A stretch of 64,000 nucleotides of DNA from Prostheceraeus crozeri. Lineage: Eukaryota; Platyhelminthes; Polycladida; Euryleptidae. The notes beneath the pieces were generated by a model. It saw nothing but the letters and a program-made list of their open reading frames with translations, did not search any database and was not told the DNA's origin. Location: contig CAJQUW010005272.1 of the NCBI GenBank assembly GCA_907163375.1, forward strand, positions 1 through 64,000. Reading direction: 5' to 3'. Below are positions 32,839 to 44,289 of the stretch, piece by piece. The position numbers were made by a program, and so were the translations under genes. Numbering within the stretch: the first letter of the stretch is position 1; each line of letters opens with the position of its first letter.

Positions 32839-33581
32839 ACCTCAATTGCACATTTTTTCAATTAGGTAATCTGTTGTAGTTGTTATTTCCTAACCTGTAG
32901 GAAACGCCACATGGGTCCTTTTGAGGGATCAAATTCTTTTCACTTATCGTTATCTTCTACTTCATCTTCTCCTCAATCAAAGCATTAAATTTCATTCTGA
33001 CGCAATTGACATGTGCAAGCATCTGGGCGACGAGACCTTCAGATTAAGTTTTGTCAATACATATAGCCAATTTCCGCAATTATTACACTGCCCAACACAC
33101 AGTGTGGCAGACAGGCAGGAGTCATCAATTTTTTTCTCACTCTACTTATATTTAGCATTAATAAAACCCGCACACTGACACTGCAACGATTTGAGTATAA
33201 AGGCAAATCTCACAATATAATAACTTTTGGATGTGATTGTAGATGACTCTTGTATTTGATTTATTTAAGTAACTTGAACACATTTTATTCATACAGTCCG
33301 GCCATCAGAACGAACTTCTACAGAAAACGAGGCCGAAAATAGACTTTTCAGAGAACGATGCACACCCCCATGGCTTTTAGCCGTGTTTCTGTCTAAATAA
33401 TTTCAATTTAATTTTCATCTCAAGTTAATAATTTGTTCTTCACATGAATCAATCACTTTGGATTGAGGACATATCCATCCTCCTACAATCAGCGAGCTGG
33501 CTGCAGATGAAGAATAATTGTTGAATTTTAGGGTCATCTCCAATGTCTTTTTTTCATTGATTTCCGCTGATTGTCTTGCAG

Positions 33582-34003
33582 ATGGCGTGGATCTGATTGT
33601 TAATTATCCGAGCAGCGAATTCACCGTCACATCAGCGGACAGCCGGGTACAAAGCACCGGGACGTTTGATGCGGCAACTTCATACGTAAAACTGGGGAAA
33701 ATTCCTGTAGCTCCTGGAATGGTTCCTGCCAGCAAGCTGATTGGAATATTGGAAGAGGTTTTGAAGGGTTCGAATATCGGACGGATAGGTCAATTCAGAG
33801 GGAAGGTCGTAGAAGAAGTCGTGGGAGAGGCTACGACCCAAGCCGGCGATAACATGGCGAATGGAAATGTGCTTGTGGACAAGGCTGGAAATGAGTTCTC
33901 ATTGGACGCTGTAGGCAGTCCGTCATACAAGCTCTACTTGCCACAGGAGAACGTCTTCATTGTCGGTGGAGGCAGGAGAACTGTTCTCACCATTATGAAA
34001 TGA
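33582..34003 (+). CDS. Secreted protein gene, exon 2 (mature protein)
   Basis: The acceptor TTGTCTTGCAG ends at 33581; 422 nt follow to TGA 34001-34003. With exon 1 the total is 492 nt, an exact frame for 163 residues. The mature part is Gly/Val-rich with strand-like segments (VDLIVNYPSSEFTV, NVLVDKAGNEFSL, LYLPQENVFIVGGG) and one helix (ASKLIGILEEVLKG). No cysteines are seen in it. I do not recognise the family. Its higher GC and clean splice sites mark it as a functional host gene. Confidence 0.75.
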
Positions 34004-36660
34004 ACATTAACTCCTTTATCCGTCAATACAGAAGGCTGATCTTCTGCATATTCTTGTTTTTCTTGTAATAATTCGTTGCACTTCAGCACGATAGGACTGC
34101 GGGATTCCGACTCGAAATTTCATTTAATATGCTATTTGCGTTTCTCAAATTTGCTCGGGAATGACTCCAAGCTTAAATAAGAAGTTGTGTTGATGTTCAC
34201 TAGGCCTGCTTTACAAGGAAACGAAACAGAATCATCACTTGCTTTATGTCACAGATATTTTCAGAGGAAAATCTCAAAGTCCATTTTACACTATATTTAA
34301 ATGCCTATAATAATAATAAGAATACTATCCGGCCGGCTAGCCTCACACTGTGAATATAGGCCTCTGTATTGAATAGACCAGCCCAATGTCTGTAGTCCGG
34401 CTTACGTTGGGATAAATGTAGGTTCAACCTTGTTATTTCCAGCAAAAAGTAGTCAGGAACATTGGTTTGATTCCTCTAAAAACGCCACAGAAGTACACAT
34501 GCTTAAAACAGGTTTTAGGCCTCCTACCGGCAGTAGAACATCTTAAACAGATATTTTTTTACACAGAGGGCTTACTCTGACCATTCTCGCATCATTCAGT
34601 TGACAATGCGAGTGATAGATGGTTAAGAAAGACATGGAAATTTTTTTTTGTAATCATAATGTACTTTACGGAAATTATGGAATTATGGAAAAATTTTGGA
34701 AAATTCTAAAAGTTTTGATTTTTTGACAGGCCCAATAATTTGAACGCTTCCACTGCCGAGGCAGCTGCGTAAGAATAAATATGGGTCCAAAACTCTTGAT
34801 TTCATCATTATTTCGATTAAAGCCGTCCGCGGATTTTTGAACATTCCTTTGCCACCAGTGGCTTGTACTGTTAGCATCTTTGATTATCACACAGACACCG
34901 TTTGGGATAACGTATATCTTGCTTTACAATAGGGGTATAATTTCATGCAATGTGAAAGATCTGGAGCAAAAATAATGTACTTCATTTTGGAGTTTGCTAA
35001 TTGTTAGCTTGAAAGTTATAAGCTTTATTATGCAGCGTTGATGCAAATTCTCCATGTGTTGATGAACATGTGATGAAGTGTAATCATACACAGTCCACGC
35101 AGCATTCATGAGTGACCATATTGGAAGATACTCATGAGATATTTGGGAACTAAAGATATGTGTGATGACTGATGAGTAAAAGAATATCTATGATAGCTTC
35201 AAACTTCCGGCGCATTGTCCGATATCTTCGTTGAGGATACACATCCTCCATCTAGTTGAGATGGTTCAGTATAGTTCCAAATCGATTTCAGATCTACCCA
35301 AATGAATTTCAGATATGATCCAGATGAATTGGAGATCTCCAGTTGAATTTAAGATCTTTTCAAAGTTGAGCTTGTGACAGATATCTGAAATTCAGCTAGA
35401 GAAATCTGAAATCCATCCGATGTCTGAAATTCATTTGGAAAGATCTGAAATAGACATGGAAAAGGTGCAGTTGGTACCAAAAGTTAACATACAGGGATGA
35501 TAGAGAAGTTTTCGGACTTTGAATATTACATAGTATTTTCAAACGACTATAATAAGTCTCTAAAACAAAAGAGAAAACGTCAATCACCGAAAAATAAATT
35601 TCAAAATTTTCCAATGGAAAACTTTCCAGAAAATTTTGAAAAAATTGGAAAATTTTCCATTTGCATCACTAATTGTGACAAGAAAGTATTGTGGTGCAAA
35701 TGCGCATTAAATGCACTTCCCATTATTTTATTGATTTGATCACTGGAACATTCTGAATATTATCATATAGCCAGTAAATCAAATGACTGCTTAATATTTG
35801 AGGAATCTAGTTCCATTATTTTTTGCAAGATCTTTATGCTGTTTCGCATCAGATAGAGCATCATAACTTAAATCAGATCCACTAATGCATCAGAGGAGTA
35901 TGCATCATTGAATCATCATTCTATCATTTTTTCGGTTCTGATCTTCGAATTTTCTATTTATTTGCATTATTAGCACGATCAGTTTCGTATAACCTGGCGT
36001 AACTATGACAAAATTGCATAATGTTGAATAAAAAAGCGATGGCCAAAACCAAGTATGTTTCGAGTTGGGAAACTAAAGTTTTACTAAAGTTTGGAATGGA
36101 ATAAAACTAAGTGAACCTTTTTACTTCATTTGACTGCTGGCTATACAAAAGCAGGTAAACCCAGAAACAATGGTGCCCTTGACCCAGATGCACACCGTTA
36201 TGGTCTGTAGAATAGAATAGAAAAATCGTCAACAGCGAGCGGTGCGGTATATGACAAAGAATCTGCACGGCAATAAAGTACAACAAGAAAATTTGACGAA
36301 ACATTTCATGTAAAGTAAGTAAAATGTGCCGTTGATAGGCTAACAATTTTCTCCTGTGTCTGACGTTCGATCTATCAGATCTAACAACAAAAAACTCCTC
36401 GAAGGGTGACACAGTGAATGTCTGCAATCTTTTGAATAAGACGGACACAAGTGTTATCCAGGGTTTGTCTCAAGGACAATTTTGATTGGGCATTAGCCCA
36501 TGGGCAGCAAGCTGCACCGCCTTGCAATACGATCGAGTTGGGCGATTGATAACGCAGCCAGAGTTGTTAAACAGTTTTTTACATAGGCTGGATTTGGGGC
36601 GCACTTGGGCGCCAACAAAGGCATTTTGAAATTTCTTTCTACTGATGGGGGCTTTTGGCA
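34004..36660. other. Intergenic, no gene recognised
   Basis: AT-rich with short meaningless frames. At 35270-35460 a degenerate AGATCTGAAAT/ATTTCAGAT word recurs in both orientations. Confidence 0.4.
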
Positions 36661-36710
36661 TTAACCCTTAAGATACAAAGGGGTGATCATTTTGATCACC
36701 TCCACTATAT
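36661..36710. repeat. piggyBac-type terminus at a TTAA site
   Basis: TTAA (36661-36664) followed by CCCTTAAGATACAAAGGGG and the palindrome GGTGATCA-TTT-TGATCACC. TTAA then CCCTT is typical of piggyBac ends, and a transposase tail pointing to this end follows. I found no matching opposite end. Confidence 0.6.
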
Positions 36711-37037
36711 ATTTTAGATTTTTCTTAGACAAGACAGATCTGTGTCATTTTCCTTTATCAGTATAAAGAAGAAATTATTGGAAAAATAATTCATAATTTT
36801 GCAATTTTTATAGTGATAAAAGTGTCATTTTGAATTTAAAAGCATAGAAAAATAAGCAACTTTTTCGACTGAAAAAACGGATTCATGAAACATGTTCCGT
36901 TTTACATGAAATTCATATAACAAGTCAATTATTGAAATATGTTTCACAACATCATTGCATTATCAATATTTTGTAACGCATCATCAACGTATTACAACTT
37001 TGAATCAATCGTATTTTGGTGTCCAATATAGTAAGAT

Positions 37038-37343
37038 TCAACAGTCAATGCACAGAATCTTCTTTATTCCGTGTTTTCCGCAAATTGGCAAGTTACAAGC
37101 TGCACATTTTGAGGCTGTCAGATTCGCATCGCGAGGACGTTTGCCCTCTTGAATGCATTTGCCACATCGGGGTCTTTCACTTGAAGCCTCAACTTCTTGC
37201 CGTCGAACAGCACGAGGACTTGGTTGCCCTGTATATCGGGACAAATTCTCAACTATGTTCGTGGGAAGTCCAAATGGTCTGTCGAGTCGCAACACCATTT
37301 CTTCTTTCACCAATTCATCAGCTAGACTCCGCTCACGATGAGC
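37038..37343 (-). pseudogene. piggyBac-like transposase, C-terminal fragment
   Basis: The minus-strand frame from MAHRERSLADELVKEEMV contains the SGRPS/ENLERF-like region (FGLPTNIVENLSRYTG), the PSPRAVRRQEV linker and the cysteine-rich end: CGKCIQEGKR, CAACNLPICGKHG and CIDC. This is the C-terminal CxxC-type finger of piggyBac transposases that binds the element ends. The DDD catalytic domain is absent. The stop lies about 370 bp from the TTAA terminus, as expected for an element end. Confidence 0.8.
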
Positions 37344-38524
37344 CATGAACGAGCAAAATCGATGCAGAAATGGCGACTGCGTGTGACTAGGGTTGTTCTC
37401 ATTTTCTTTTTTAGTGATTTTTTTTCTTTTTTCCGAAATTTTTGTTGTTCGTTTTTGGTGCACGATCATGGGATGGATGGTCTTGGGGGGTCAATAGTCG
37501 TTAGAAGAAACGCTCTCAAAGTCGGCTGGAAATTCGCAATTTTCTGGAATTTATGACTATGGCAACCTTTTATAACCTTTGCTGTTTTTAACTCTGGCTG
37601 TGTTTTATGAATCGTCTCGAGTTGCTCCAGCTTTTTAAATATTTTCTATTTACCATATACATTTTTTGTGTGTGTATCATGTTCTTGCTTCTTACTTTAG
37701 CAAAGATTTTAGCAAGCAATTTCCGCATACTTTCGATTGCAAGTACCATTCCACATCAAAACGTCGAATCTCGGAGTGAGTGGCTAAGGTTCTCCGACTT
37801 TCTTGAAATTCACACATTTTCATCATTTGGGTCTATCTAGATGAAATCCAAAATATTTCGGAAAAATTTCATCAGGAAGGTCACTTGCGTGGCCTTGACT
37901 TATTCGAATTTTTCTATTTTTAGAGAACTTATGAAAATACTTCAATCTGTTTCACATTGGATTAACATGTGTTTTTCTTGGATCTTTCTGACTAGAAGAG
38001 GAACTCACTAGAACTCGGCAGACGTTCAGATTTGTGGTAGAATCGGGTGTACACCATTCTGTGAAACCTCGTTCTGGCTGCCGGACTATAAGCACACTCG
38101 ATTTTTTTTGCCTCAGCTGGAACGTTGATATTTCCCCTCCAAATAGCTTTTCCCGCTTAGAGAGGAATTCATGTTATAGGGAAATGAAAAAATAGCATTT
38201 TTACTGCATTTGTTCTTTATTTATACAGCCATTGACCTATCAAGTGTTTGACAACTCTGCATGAAGAGGAGAATACACATAGGAATCATGTTAAGAATTT
38301 CGATCTAACAATACCCAGATATCTATCAAAATATATACACAGAAATATGTTGCAAAATGCAACGTACGAGCAAGTGGAAATGCATACAATGAATGCTCTC
38401 TTCACAATTTAACGTACACTTTGCCTTACCAATATTCTTCAAATAAGTAGGATGATTAAACTGGCTAAATTCTCTTTAGAAATGAATTCACTTTCTCAAT
38501 ATAACTTTCTTAAGTTACTACGTA

Positions 38525-38605
38525 GACGAAGAGTGGGTGGCGCAGTTTGTAAAGACTAGTTCACAGCTCCACAGGCATAGAGCTCGAATCAGACAGACTG
38601 ATGTT
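38525..38605 (+). repeat. tRNA-derived SINE-like segment
   Basis: GTGGGTGGCGCAGTTTGTAA resembles a tRNA 5' part with an A box, and GAGCTCGAATCAGACAG about 40 bp on resembles a B box. The sequence between cannot make a good cloverleaf, so it is a SINE head or tRNA relic and not a working tRNA. Confidence 0.4.
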
Positions 38606-38750
38606 TTCTGTCGATGAAATTTATCATCAGAAAGTCAATCGCAGTTCATTTCTTAACAAAATCTTCAATTCTAAAAGTTGATTCCAAAGAAGTTGTCCTC
38701 TTTCTAAAGTTTTGATTTTCGGAGAAATAGAAACGAAGTTCTTGCAATTA

Positions 38751-39091
38751 TCATCGTCGGAGGATGGAGAGGACCCGGCACCGCTGAGGAGGAAGAACCA
38801 ACACTTCCTCATCATTCTCCAGGTCATCGCCTCTCCAATTCCTCCCTTCCACTTCCTCCCCAGCGGCAGTTGTGAAGAATTCCCTTCCTCCTTCTTCCTG
38901 CTTCACCTCGAACACTTTCTCTCCATCTCCGGAGACGGCGGTGAGTTGCCTAATCCTCAACGCCTCCGGCCGGAGTTTCGCCTTCTCCGCCAGAGCTCTG
39001 CGGAGATCTCCGACCGTCGGCGTCTCCGGCAGCTGCAGATCGTGGAATCCACTTCCCACTGTCCCCGTCCAGTCCGAGAGATAGAACCGAA
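38751..39091 (-). CDS. Terminal exon with a ubiquitin-like domain
   Basis: The acceptor CTTCTTTGCAG precedes base 39091; the frame runs to TGA-TAA at 38751. It is strongly GC-biased against its surroundings. It begins RFYLSDWTGTVG, then a ubiquitin-like pattern: LPETPTVGDLRRALAEKAKL, RPEALRIRQL, GDGEKVFEVKQEE and LENDEEVLVLPP. It has neither a GG end nor a protease motif. Its first two bases complete the codon left by the 41865-41921 exon (phase 1), so the two are joined. The gene's 5' part lies further right or elsewhere; the product is not identified. Confidence 0.7.
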
Positions 39092-39249
39092 CTGCAAAGA
39101 AGAGGAAATGAATGAATTTGACGCAAAGAAGTTGTTTTGGAAGGAAAATCAGTTGAAGGTTCCGTTCTGTTCATCAAATCATTTTTCACTGTTTGGAAAA
39201 CATTTCATCGGAGAATTGACAACTGCTGATCGTCCTGCAAACGGATTTT

Positions 39250-39655
39250 CCAATCATTTCTTCTCTTATTCATCTTTTCTATCTGCAATTCACTTATTAG
39301 AAGAAAATCCTTCAAAAACGGATTCTCTTCATTCAAATGATTGAAATCCAATGAAAATGACAATCAAAAGTCATCGAAATATAAAAAGATTGAATGTCTG
39401 TGTTGTTCTAATTAGAATTTGCTTCTTGTAAAATGTCTGTGGGAAGCGCATGGGCTGCAACTTTCACTTTGAAACTCAGCTGTTCTCTCAGGAAGTTAAT
39501 GATCGGAGCAGTTGAACAACTTATTCATTTCTTAAAAGCGATTATTTGCATAACCACATCCTTAAGGAAACTACATTCTTGTTGACAATATAAACCTGCA
39601 AAAACAGCAGATGAAGGTTAAGATTATAAGTTTTGATATCAAATTGAAGACAAAG
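39250..39655. repeat. Inverted duplicate of 60862-61256
   Basis: Intron sequence of the ubiquitin-like gene, from TTTCCAATCATTTCTTCTCT to the GATATCAAATTGAAGA end, found as reverse complement at 60862-61256 with high identity. Confidence 0.9.
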
Positions 39656-40216
39656 TTGAATAACTAAATCAAAAACAGTTGTCAGATATTGCAGTATTAT
39701 TATCAGACAACTACAGCATCAAGTGTGCGAGTTTTCGGCCGCAAACTTCGAGAATTTACACAAACTATTCTTCATCTTATAGTAAAAATGATGTTTTTCT
39801 GTGGAGCCAATTTGTTTCTATGCTTAGCGTTGGATTTCATTTTCAGTAATGCACTCGAGGTTTGAGAGAAAATGATGAGTCTCTCACCCATATCCTCCAT
39901 AAGCACTGAAAACTAAAGGAGAAAACGATCCTCTTTCGACTTGAATGACGAAAAATATTTTTTCGCTTATTCCTTATCATTTAAGCTGATTATGTGTCTC
40001 TGACTGGCCACTATTATTAGTGGTTTGCTAGAGAATACATGGCTAGCTGACATGATCTTGAAATTTAAGATTTCATGGTTGCTGGCGGCTGCGGTGGGAA
40101 CCGCCTTTGCAGTGCTATGATCCTTACATGTATTGCCAAATTTTCCATAGACTTTTTAGAATTTCTGAAAATCACACAAACTAAGATTTTGTAAGCCCTT
40201 GCTCCCCTGAAGCTGG

Positions 40217-41000
40217 CTATAACAGCCGAAATATCGGGTGAATAAGAAAAAGAATATAAAAGTTAATAACCAATATTGCAGCTTTGGCTCTCATTTCATC
40301 AAGTGTTGCATCTGTTTCGTCTTCCTCAAAAATGTCTGTCATAACATGAATAGCTGCTTCACAACCTCCTTTTTGGCCTACATCTAATTGCAAAGAATCC
40401 GTATAATTAACAATTTGTGACTTTACAGCTGATATTATCACTTTTCCGACAATCCGTCACAATATTTCGCCAATTCCCACAGGTCGCACTCCGGACTTCT
40501 TACAGAGAGCAATGAGACGACAGGATAAAAATGATTCAATACTTATCGTATTCTCTTCATTCAGTTGAAGCCTTTTGACTGTGTTTTAGTCATTTTTGCA
40601 ATTGCTTCACGAAGCTGATTACCATGGTCTCCAGAATCCCGTGAAACCAGAATCCATCCTGCCGTGTCCATTCCTGATGGTCCAACTGCTCCCTTTGTTT
40701 TCAATGCAGATTTTGCAATTGATGATTCATCAAAGTTCTCAAAAATCAACAAAAGGTGAAATTCCTTGTAGCATGACTTCATCGTTTTCTGATTGTGGCT
40801 CAGGATGTTTTGTTTGGAAATCATCTAAAGCTTGTTTTGGAAGTGGCGAGACTCCAGAGAGTTCTGGTGAGCCGAGCATTCTTACCGCAGTGTGTACCTT
40901 CCCTTCAAACATCAGGTTGGAAAATGTGTTAGTGTTTCTGGATTTGACACGATCCTTCTTTCATGAAATGTTGTTTGAATTGCTCTTCCTTCGGATTGCA
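40217..41000 (-). pseudogene. Reverse transcriptase remnant of an unassigned retroelement
   Basis: Minus-strand pieces in several frames read in order: GKVHTAVRMLGSPELSGVS (near 40900), FQTKHPEPQ (near 40815), SALKTKGAVGPSGMDTAGW (near 40690), LREAIAKMTK (near 40595), CRLIALCKKSGVRPVGIGEI (near 40470), VGQKGGCEAAIHVMTDIF (near 40370) and DETDATL (near 40310), where it stops before the catalytic box. This block set is known to me from a family of reverse transcriptases in cnidarians and other invertebrates; I cannot place its clade. It lies in a 1.9-kb insert missing from the 60-kb duplicate. Confidence 0.6.
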
Positions 41001-41864
41001 AAGTTTCACAACTGCCTTCTTCCCATACCGTTAAACATCTTGCCAAATAAGAGCAATGCTATTGACTTAAAAGACGGTTCCTGCAACAAGAGAGATGGTT
41101 GTCATCACTGCTGTGATCCCTTTCATATCACTGGAGTCATTATTCCAAGTCCCATCGTTTCTTGAACATGAGTTTTTCCTGCAGCGTCACTAGGTAGAAG
41201 GAAACATTTTCCTCTCCAGTAAACAATTTAATCGTAAATACTTTTCAAAAATTCTTGCGAGATCTTGTTTTTCATGAATATGCCACATAGACCTTTGTCT
41301 TGCATTTCAGCATCTATGACTGGGTTATCAGGAGACAGATTTGGAGAATTCATGTCATTGAACACATCTTCTTGATTAGTACAAGACAGTTTTCGCGACA
41401 GGTATGCAGATGAATTGATCGGCCATGTGAAGTATGGAAAAGTTTCGGCATATACTGGACATGAATAATTCAAGTCAATACTTTTGTCTGCACAAACTGA
41501 GACGCAGAAGATTCTGACATTCTGAAGGCGGCTAATGTTTGTTTAGAACCAAGATGGTATCTCTACACCATGATGTGATCGGAGTAGTTGAACAACTTCA
41601 CATTTCATTGAATAGTTCGCTGTCTGTTATCCTCATACTGATCATTAATTGCTTGTTGATATCGTCTTCCACTTCACAAGAACGAACAGCTTTCATTGAG
41701 TCCACTAATTCGACATTTCGGTGTCGATCTTTTCAAAGAGGAGTTTGAAGGAGCTGTGTCCTATTACGTGCTCACTTTCCATGTAATTGCATCAAAAGTA
41801 AGGAACCTTCTTCAATATTGACTGAATGTTATTAATTAGAATTTCGGTAGAACTTCGAACTTAC

Positions 41865-41921
41865 CGGGAGGAGGAGGAGGAGGAGGAGGGAATTGCACCG
41901 CCGCATCATTCTTCGGAGCAT
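41865..41921 (-). CDS. Proline-rich internal exon of the ubiquitin-like gene
   Basis: 57 nt between acceptor ATTTTGACAG and donor GTAAGT. It reads APKNDAAVQF and then eight prolines encoded by a CCT run. It takes two bases at the start and leaves one, matching the 39091 exon. A near copy with a shorter proline run is at 60295-60336 on the plus strand. Confidence 0.7.
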
Positions 41922-42035
41922 CTGTCAAAATAAAAGCAATTCATTAATCCTTCGAAAGAGAAAACAATTACATGAAATGACTGAATCTTATTCATCGACC
42001 TTTCGAATGAAAAAAATACAGAGGAAATCACTGCT

Positions 42036-42733
42036 GGTCCAAAACCCAATTCCTCGATGCTATCAGTTTCATCCTGGATAACACTTTTGTCACTTTCGGG
42101 GGACTTGTCTTCACACAAATTCGGGGCATTCCTATGGTTGGGAATTCCAGCTCACTCTTGGCTGACCTGTTTTTGGCATACAGGGAATTTAAGCTTGTGA
42201 GGGGGCTCCTAGCGCGTAAGAGATTTGGCTTAGCCAAACTTCTCTCTCGTACCACAAGGTATGTCGACGACATTTGTGTGTTTAATTACAAACATTTTGA
42301 TAAGATCCTTCCTGAAATCTACCCGATAGATCTCTTAGCTAGCAGAAGCGGTGATAACAACAAATGCGTTAATTATTTGGATGTTAAAATCAGGATCGAA
42401 GATGGTGGCCAATACATCAGAGGTTTATCAAAAGGTTGATGAGTTCAGCTTCCCTGTGGTGCTGTATACTTTCCGCAAGAGTAATAAGCCTTTGAACACT
42501 GGCTTAAACATCTTTGCTGCCCAACTCATCAGGTTCGCCAGGATTTCATCTGATGCTTCCGCCTTCACATCAAGAGTTAAGGGCATTTTCGATATCTTCA
42601 AAGGAAGGGGTTATAAGGTTAATCTGCTAGTTAATTCTTGCATAAAGTCATTCTCCAAGAATAGGTTCCTCGTCTTTAAGTTTGGTTGTTTTTCGCCCCG
42701 CCAGATGCCCTCCATCATTGGCATGTTGGACTA
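42036..42733 (+). pseudogene. Reverse transcriptase fragment 2, Penelope-type, frameshifted
   Basis: Blocks DAISFILDNTFVTFGGLVF, RGIPMVGNSS (Gly to Val change next to the conserved Met), LLADLFLAY, YVDDICVFNY, VNYLDVKIRI, then after a frame change near 42415 KVDEFSFPVVLYTF and FAAQLIRFARIS. It ends at a stop at 42731-42733. It is a diverged sister of 32010-32729. Confidence 0.8.
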
Positions 42734-42863
42734 AAAAACCTCTTCCAGATTCATTTGCTTCCTCTTGTCCTCAAAATTCCAAAATTTTATTTTCGGTTAG
42801 GTTCTGCTATGTTTCCTCAGGCTTGGAGAGACCTTCCATGTCGTGCATTCGATATGGTTGGCC

Positions 42864-42942
42864 TGGCCCCGCCATGTGGTATAGGTTGGAGGTTAGGGGC
42901 CGAAACCTTGCTTCATGCAGCCACATGGTTCCTCCCTGATGA
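42864..42942 (+). ncRNA. Candidate pseudoknotted RNA, second copy
   Basis: Same order as at 32.8 kb: GGCCCC, CCATGTGG, GGGGCC followed by GAAAC (42896-42906), CCACATGG (near 42921-42928), then CTGATGA (42936-42942). The second helix has changed on both strands relative to the first copy while keeping pairing. Confidence 0.45.
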
Positions 42943-43049
42943 CTCCATACATAGCAAACTTAATTTTGGTTTCTTAAGTTTCTTATTTTCGCCGTCTGTC
43001 ATTTTTAAGTTAGCTTCTCGTCAAGTCCATGACGAACTCTCATTTTAGT

Positions 43050-44289
43050 TCTTAGATTGTAAAAATAAAATCGTTTATAAGTTTTAATTTATTTCCCTTC
43101 CCGTCTTAAGTTGGGTCGACTAGCCTTTATTCGTATTTCAGTCCGTACTCTGTACTGGAGTAGGTTACTCTATGTAGTTAGCATTAATTTGTATTCATTC
43201 GTTCATGACTTTTAATTACCTAATTATTTACAGGATTCTCTACTAGGGTAGTTGCTTAACTTTGGAATCTTCCGTTTCCTGAATCCTTCGAATTTTTTTG
43301 TTTTTGACCGTATCGTGTCTTAATTTGATCTCATGATAATTACGAAATCATGCAGAATGCATCCCGGTAGGTCCTATAACAGCTGAAAGCTTCCAATCTT
43401 GTCTCTTGAATGTTTTCCTCACGTGGAACTGCTGAAGATAAATTGTCACTGACCAATTAGGTTAGCCACCGGAGTGCACAGTCACTTAACAATGGCTTGT
43501 GAGTAGAACGCGAACACAAATTCGCATTCATGCTTACAAAGTTCACATTTTGAGCCTCTGATAACGAGATTTGAATCACTGAGATGTTCGGATGAACATT
43601 TATCTGTATTTAGAGCTATCTAACTAAGGTTAGTTCGCAGAGAATGAATCAGGTCGCTAGTTCTGGTTGTTCACCTTGTAACAGTTCACAGATCCGTCTG
43701 AAACAGTGGTCCAGGGACCGGTCCAAAACTTCCAGAAAATATAATGAGCTCTAAAAAACAAATTTCGCATATATCAGGGTTCCTATCGGATCATTCGGCT
43801 CATGATCCAATAACACGCATCGGATCGGCTCATATTCACGACGTCTTAATCGGATCAGATCCAGATCATGAGCATGAACCGATCCGAAAACTTTCAAGGA
43901 GGTTTCCTTCGCCTGAACCAGTAACTTGTGATGCAATGCTGGTAGACAGTTTCATGAATTCCTGTGTTATATTGAAATATTCAATAAAATGATGATGATA
44001 CACTAGTAAACAAATGTCTTGTTTGACTTCATTTTTCCGCAGATTTTATACAATTTGGGTGTCCTGATTACGAATATGGTGTCAATTTTTTATTCTACAG
44101 TTGCTTAAAAAATAAATGGAATTTGAAATATTTTCACTTTTATGAAATAATATGCTCATCTGACTACTCATAATGTGATTTTATAATAATGTAATGTCAT
44201 AATGTGATAATGTAATGCAACTACACCGGCTTCTCTGCTATCCAGATCTTTTTCTGTTCTCCAAAGCTTCCAGCGTCCGTTGTTCTTTT
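43050..44289. other. Intergenic, no gene recognised
   Basis: At 43780-43890 GATCGGATCGG-type words are repeated (CAGGGTTCCTATCGGATCAT may be an old hAT-type end). Otherwise nothing. Confidence 0.4.

Larger units (their letters stand above)
31581..33375 (+). mobile_element. Penelope-type retroelement between 227-bp direct repeats
   Basis: Repeats 31581-31807 and 33149-33375 are nearly identical (few base changes) and in the same orientation, with a reverse-transcriptase fragment between them. This layout resembles the pseudo-LTRs of Penelope-like elements. The 1.8-kb unit sits inside the 3.57-kb intron of the secreted-protein gene, in its sense orientation. Confidence 0.7.

Noticed and set aside
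38712..39344. 210-codon plus-strand frame
   Set aside because: It is antisense to the ubiquitin-like exon, whose splice phase and domain pattern are convincing on the minus strand.
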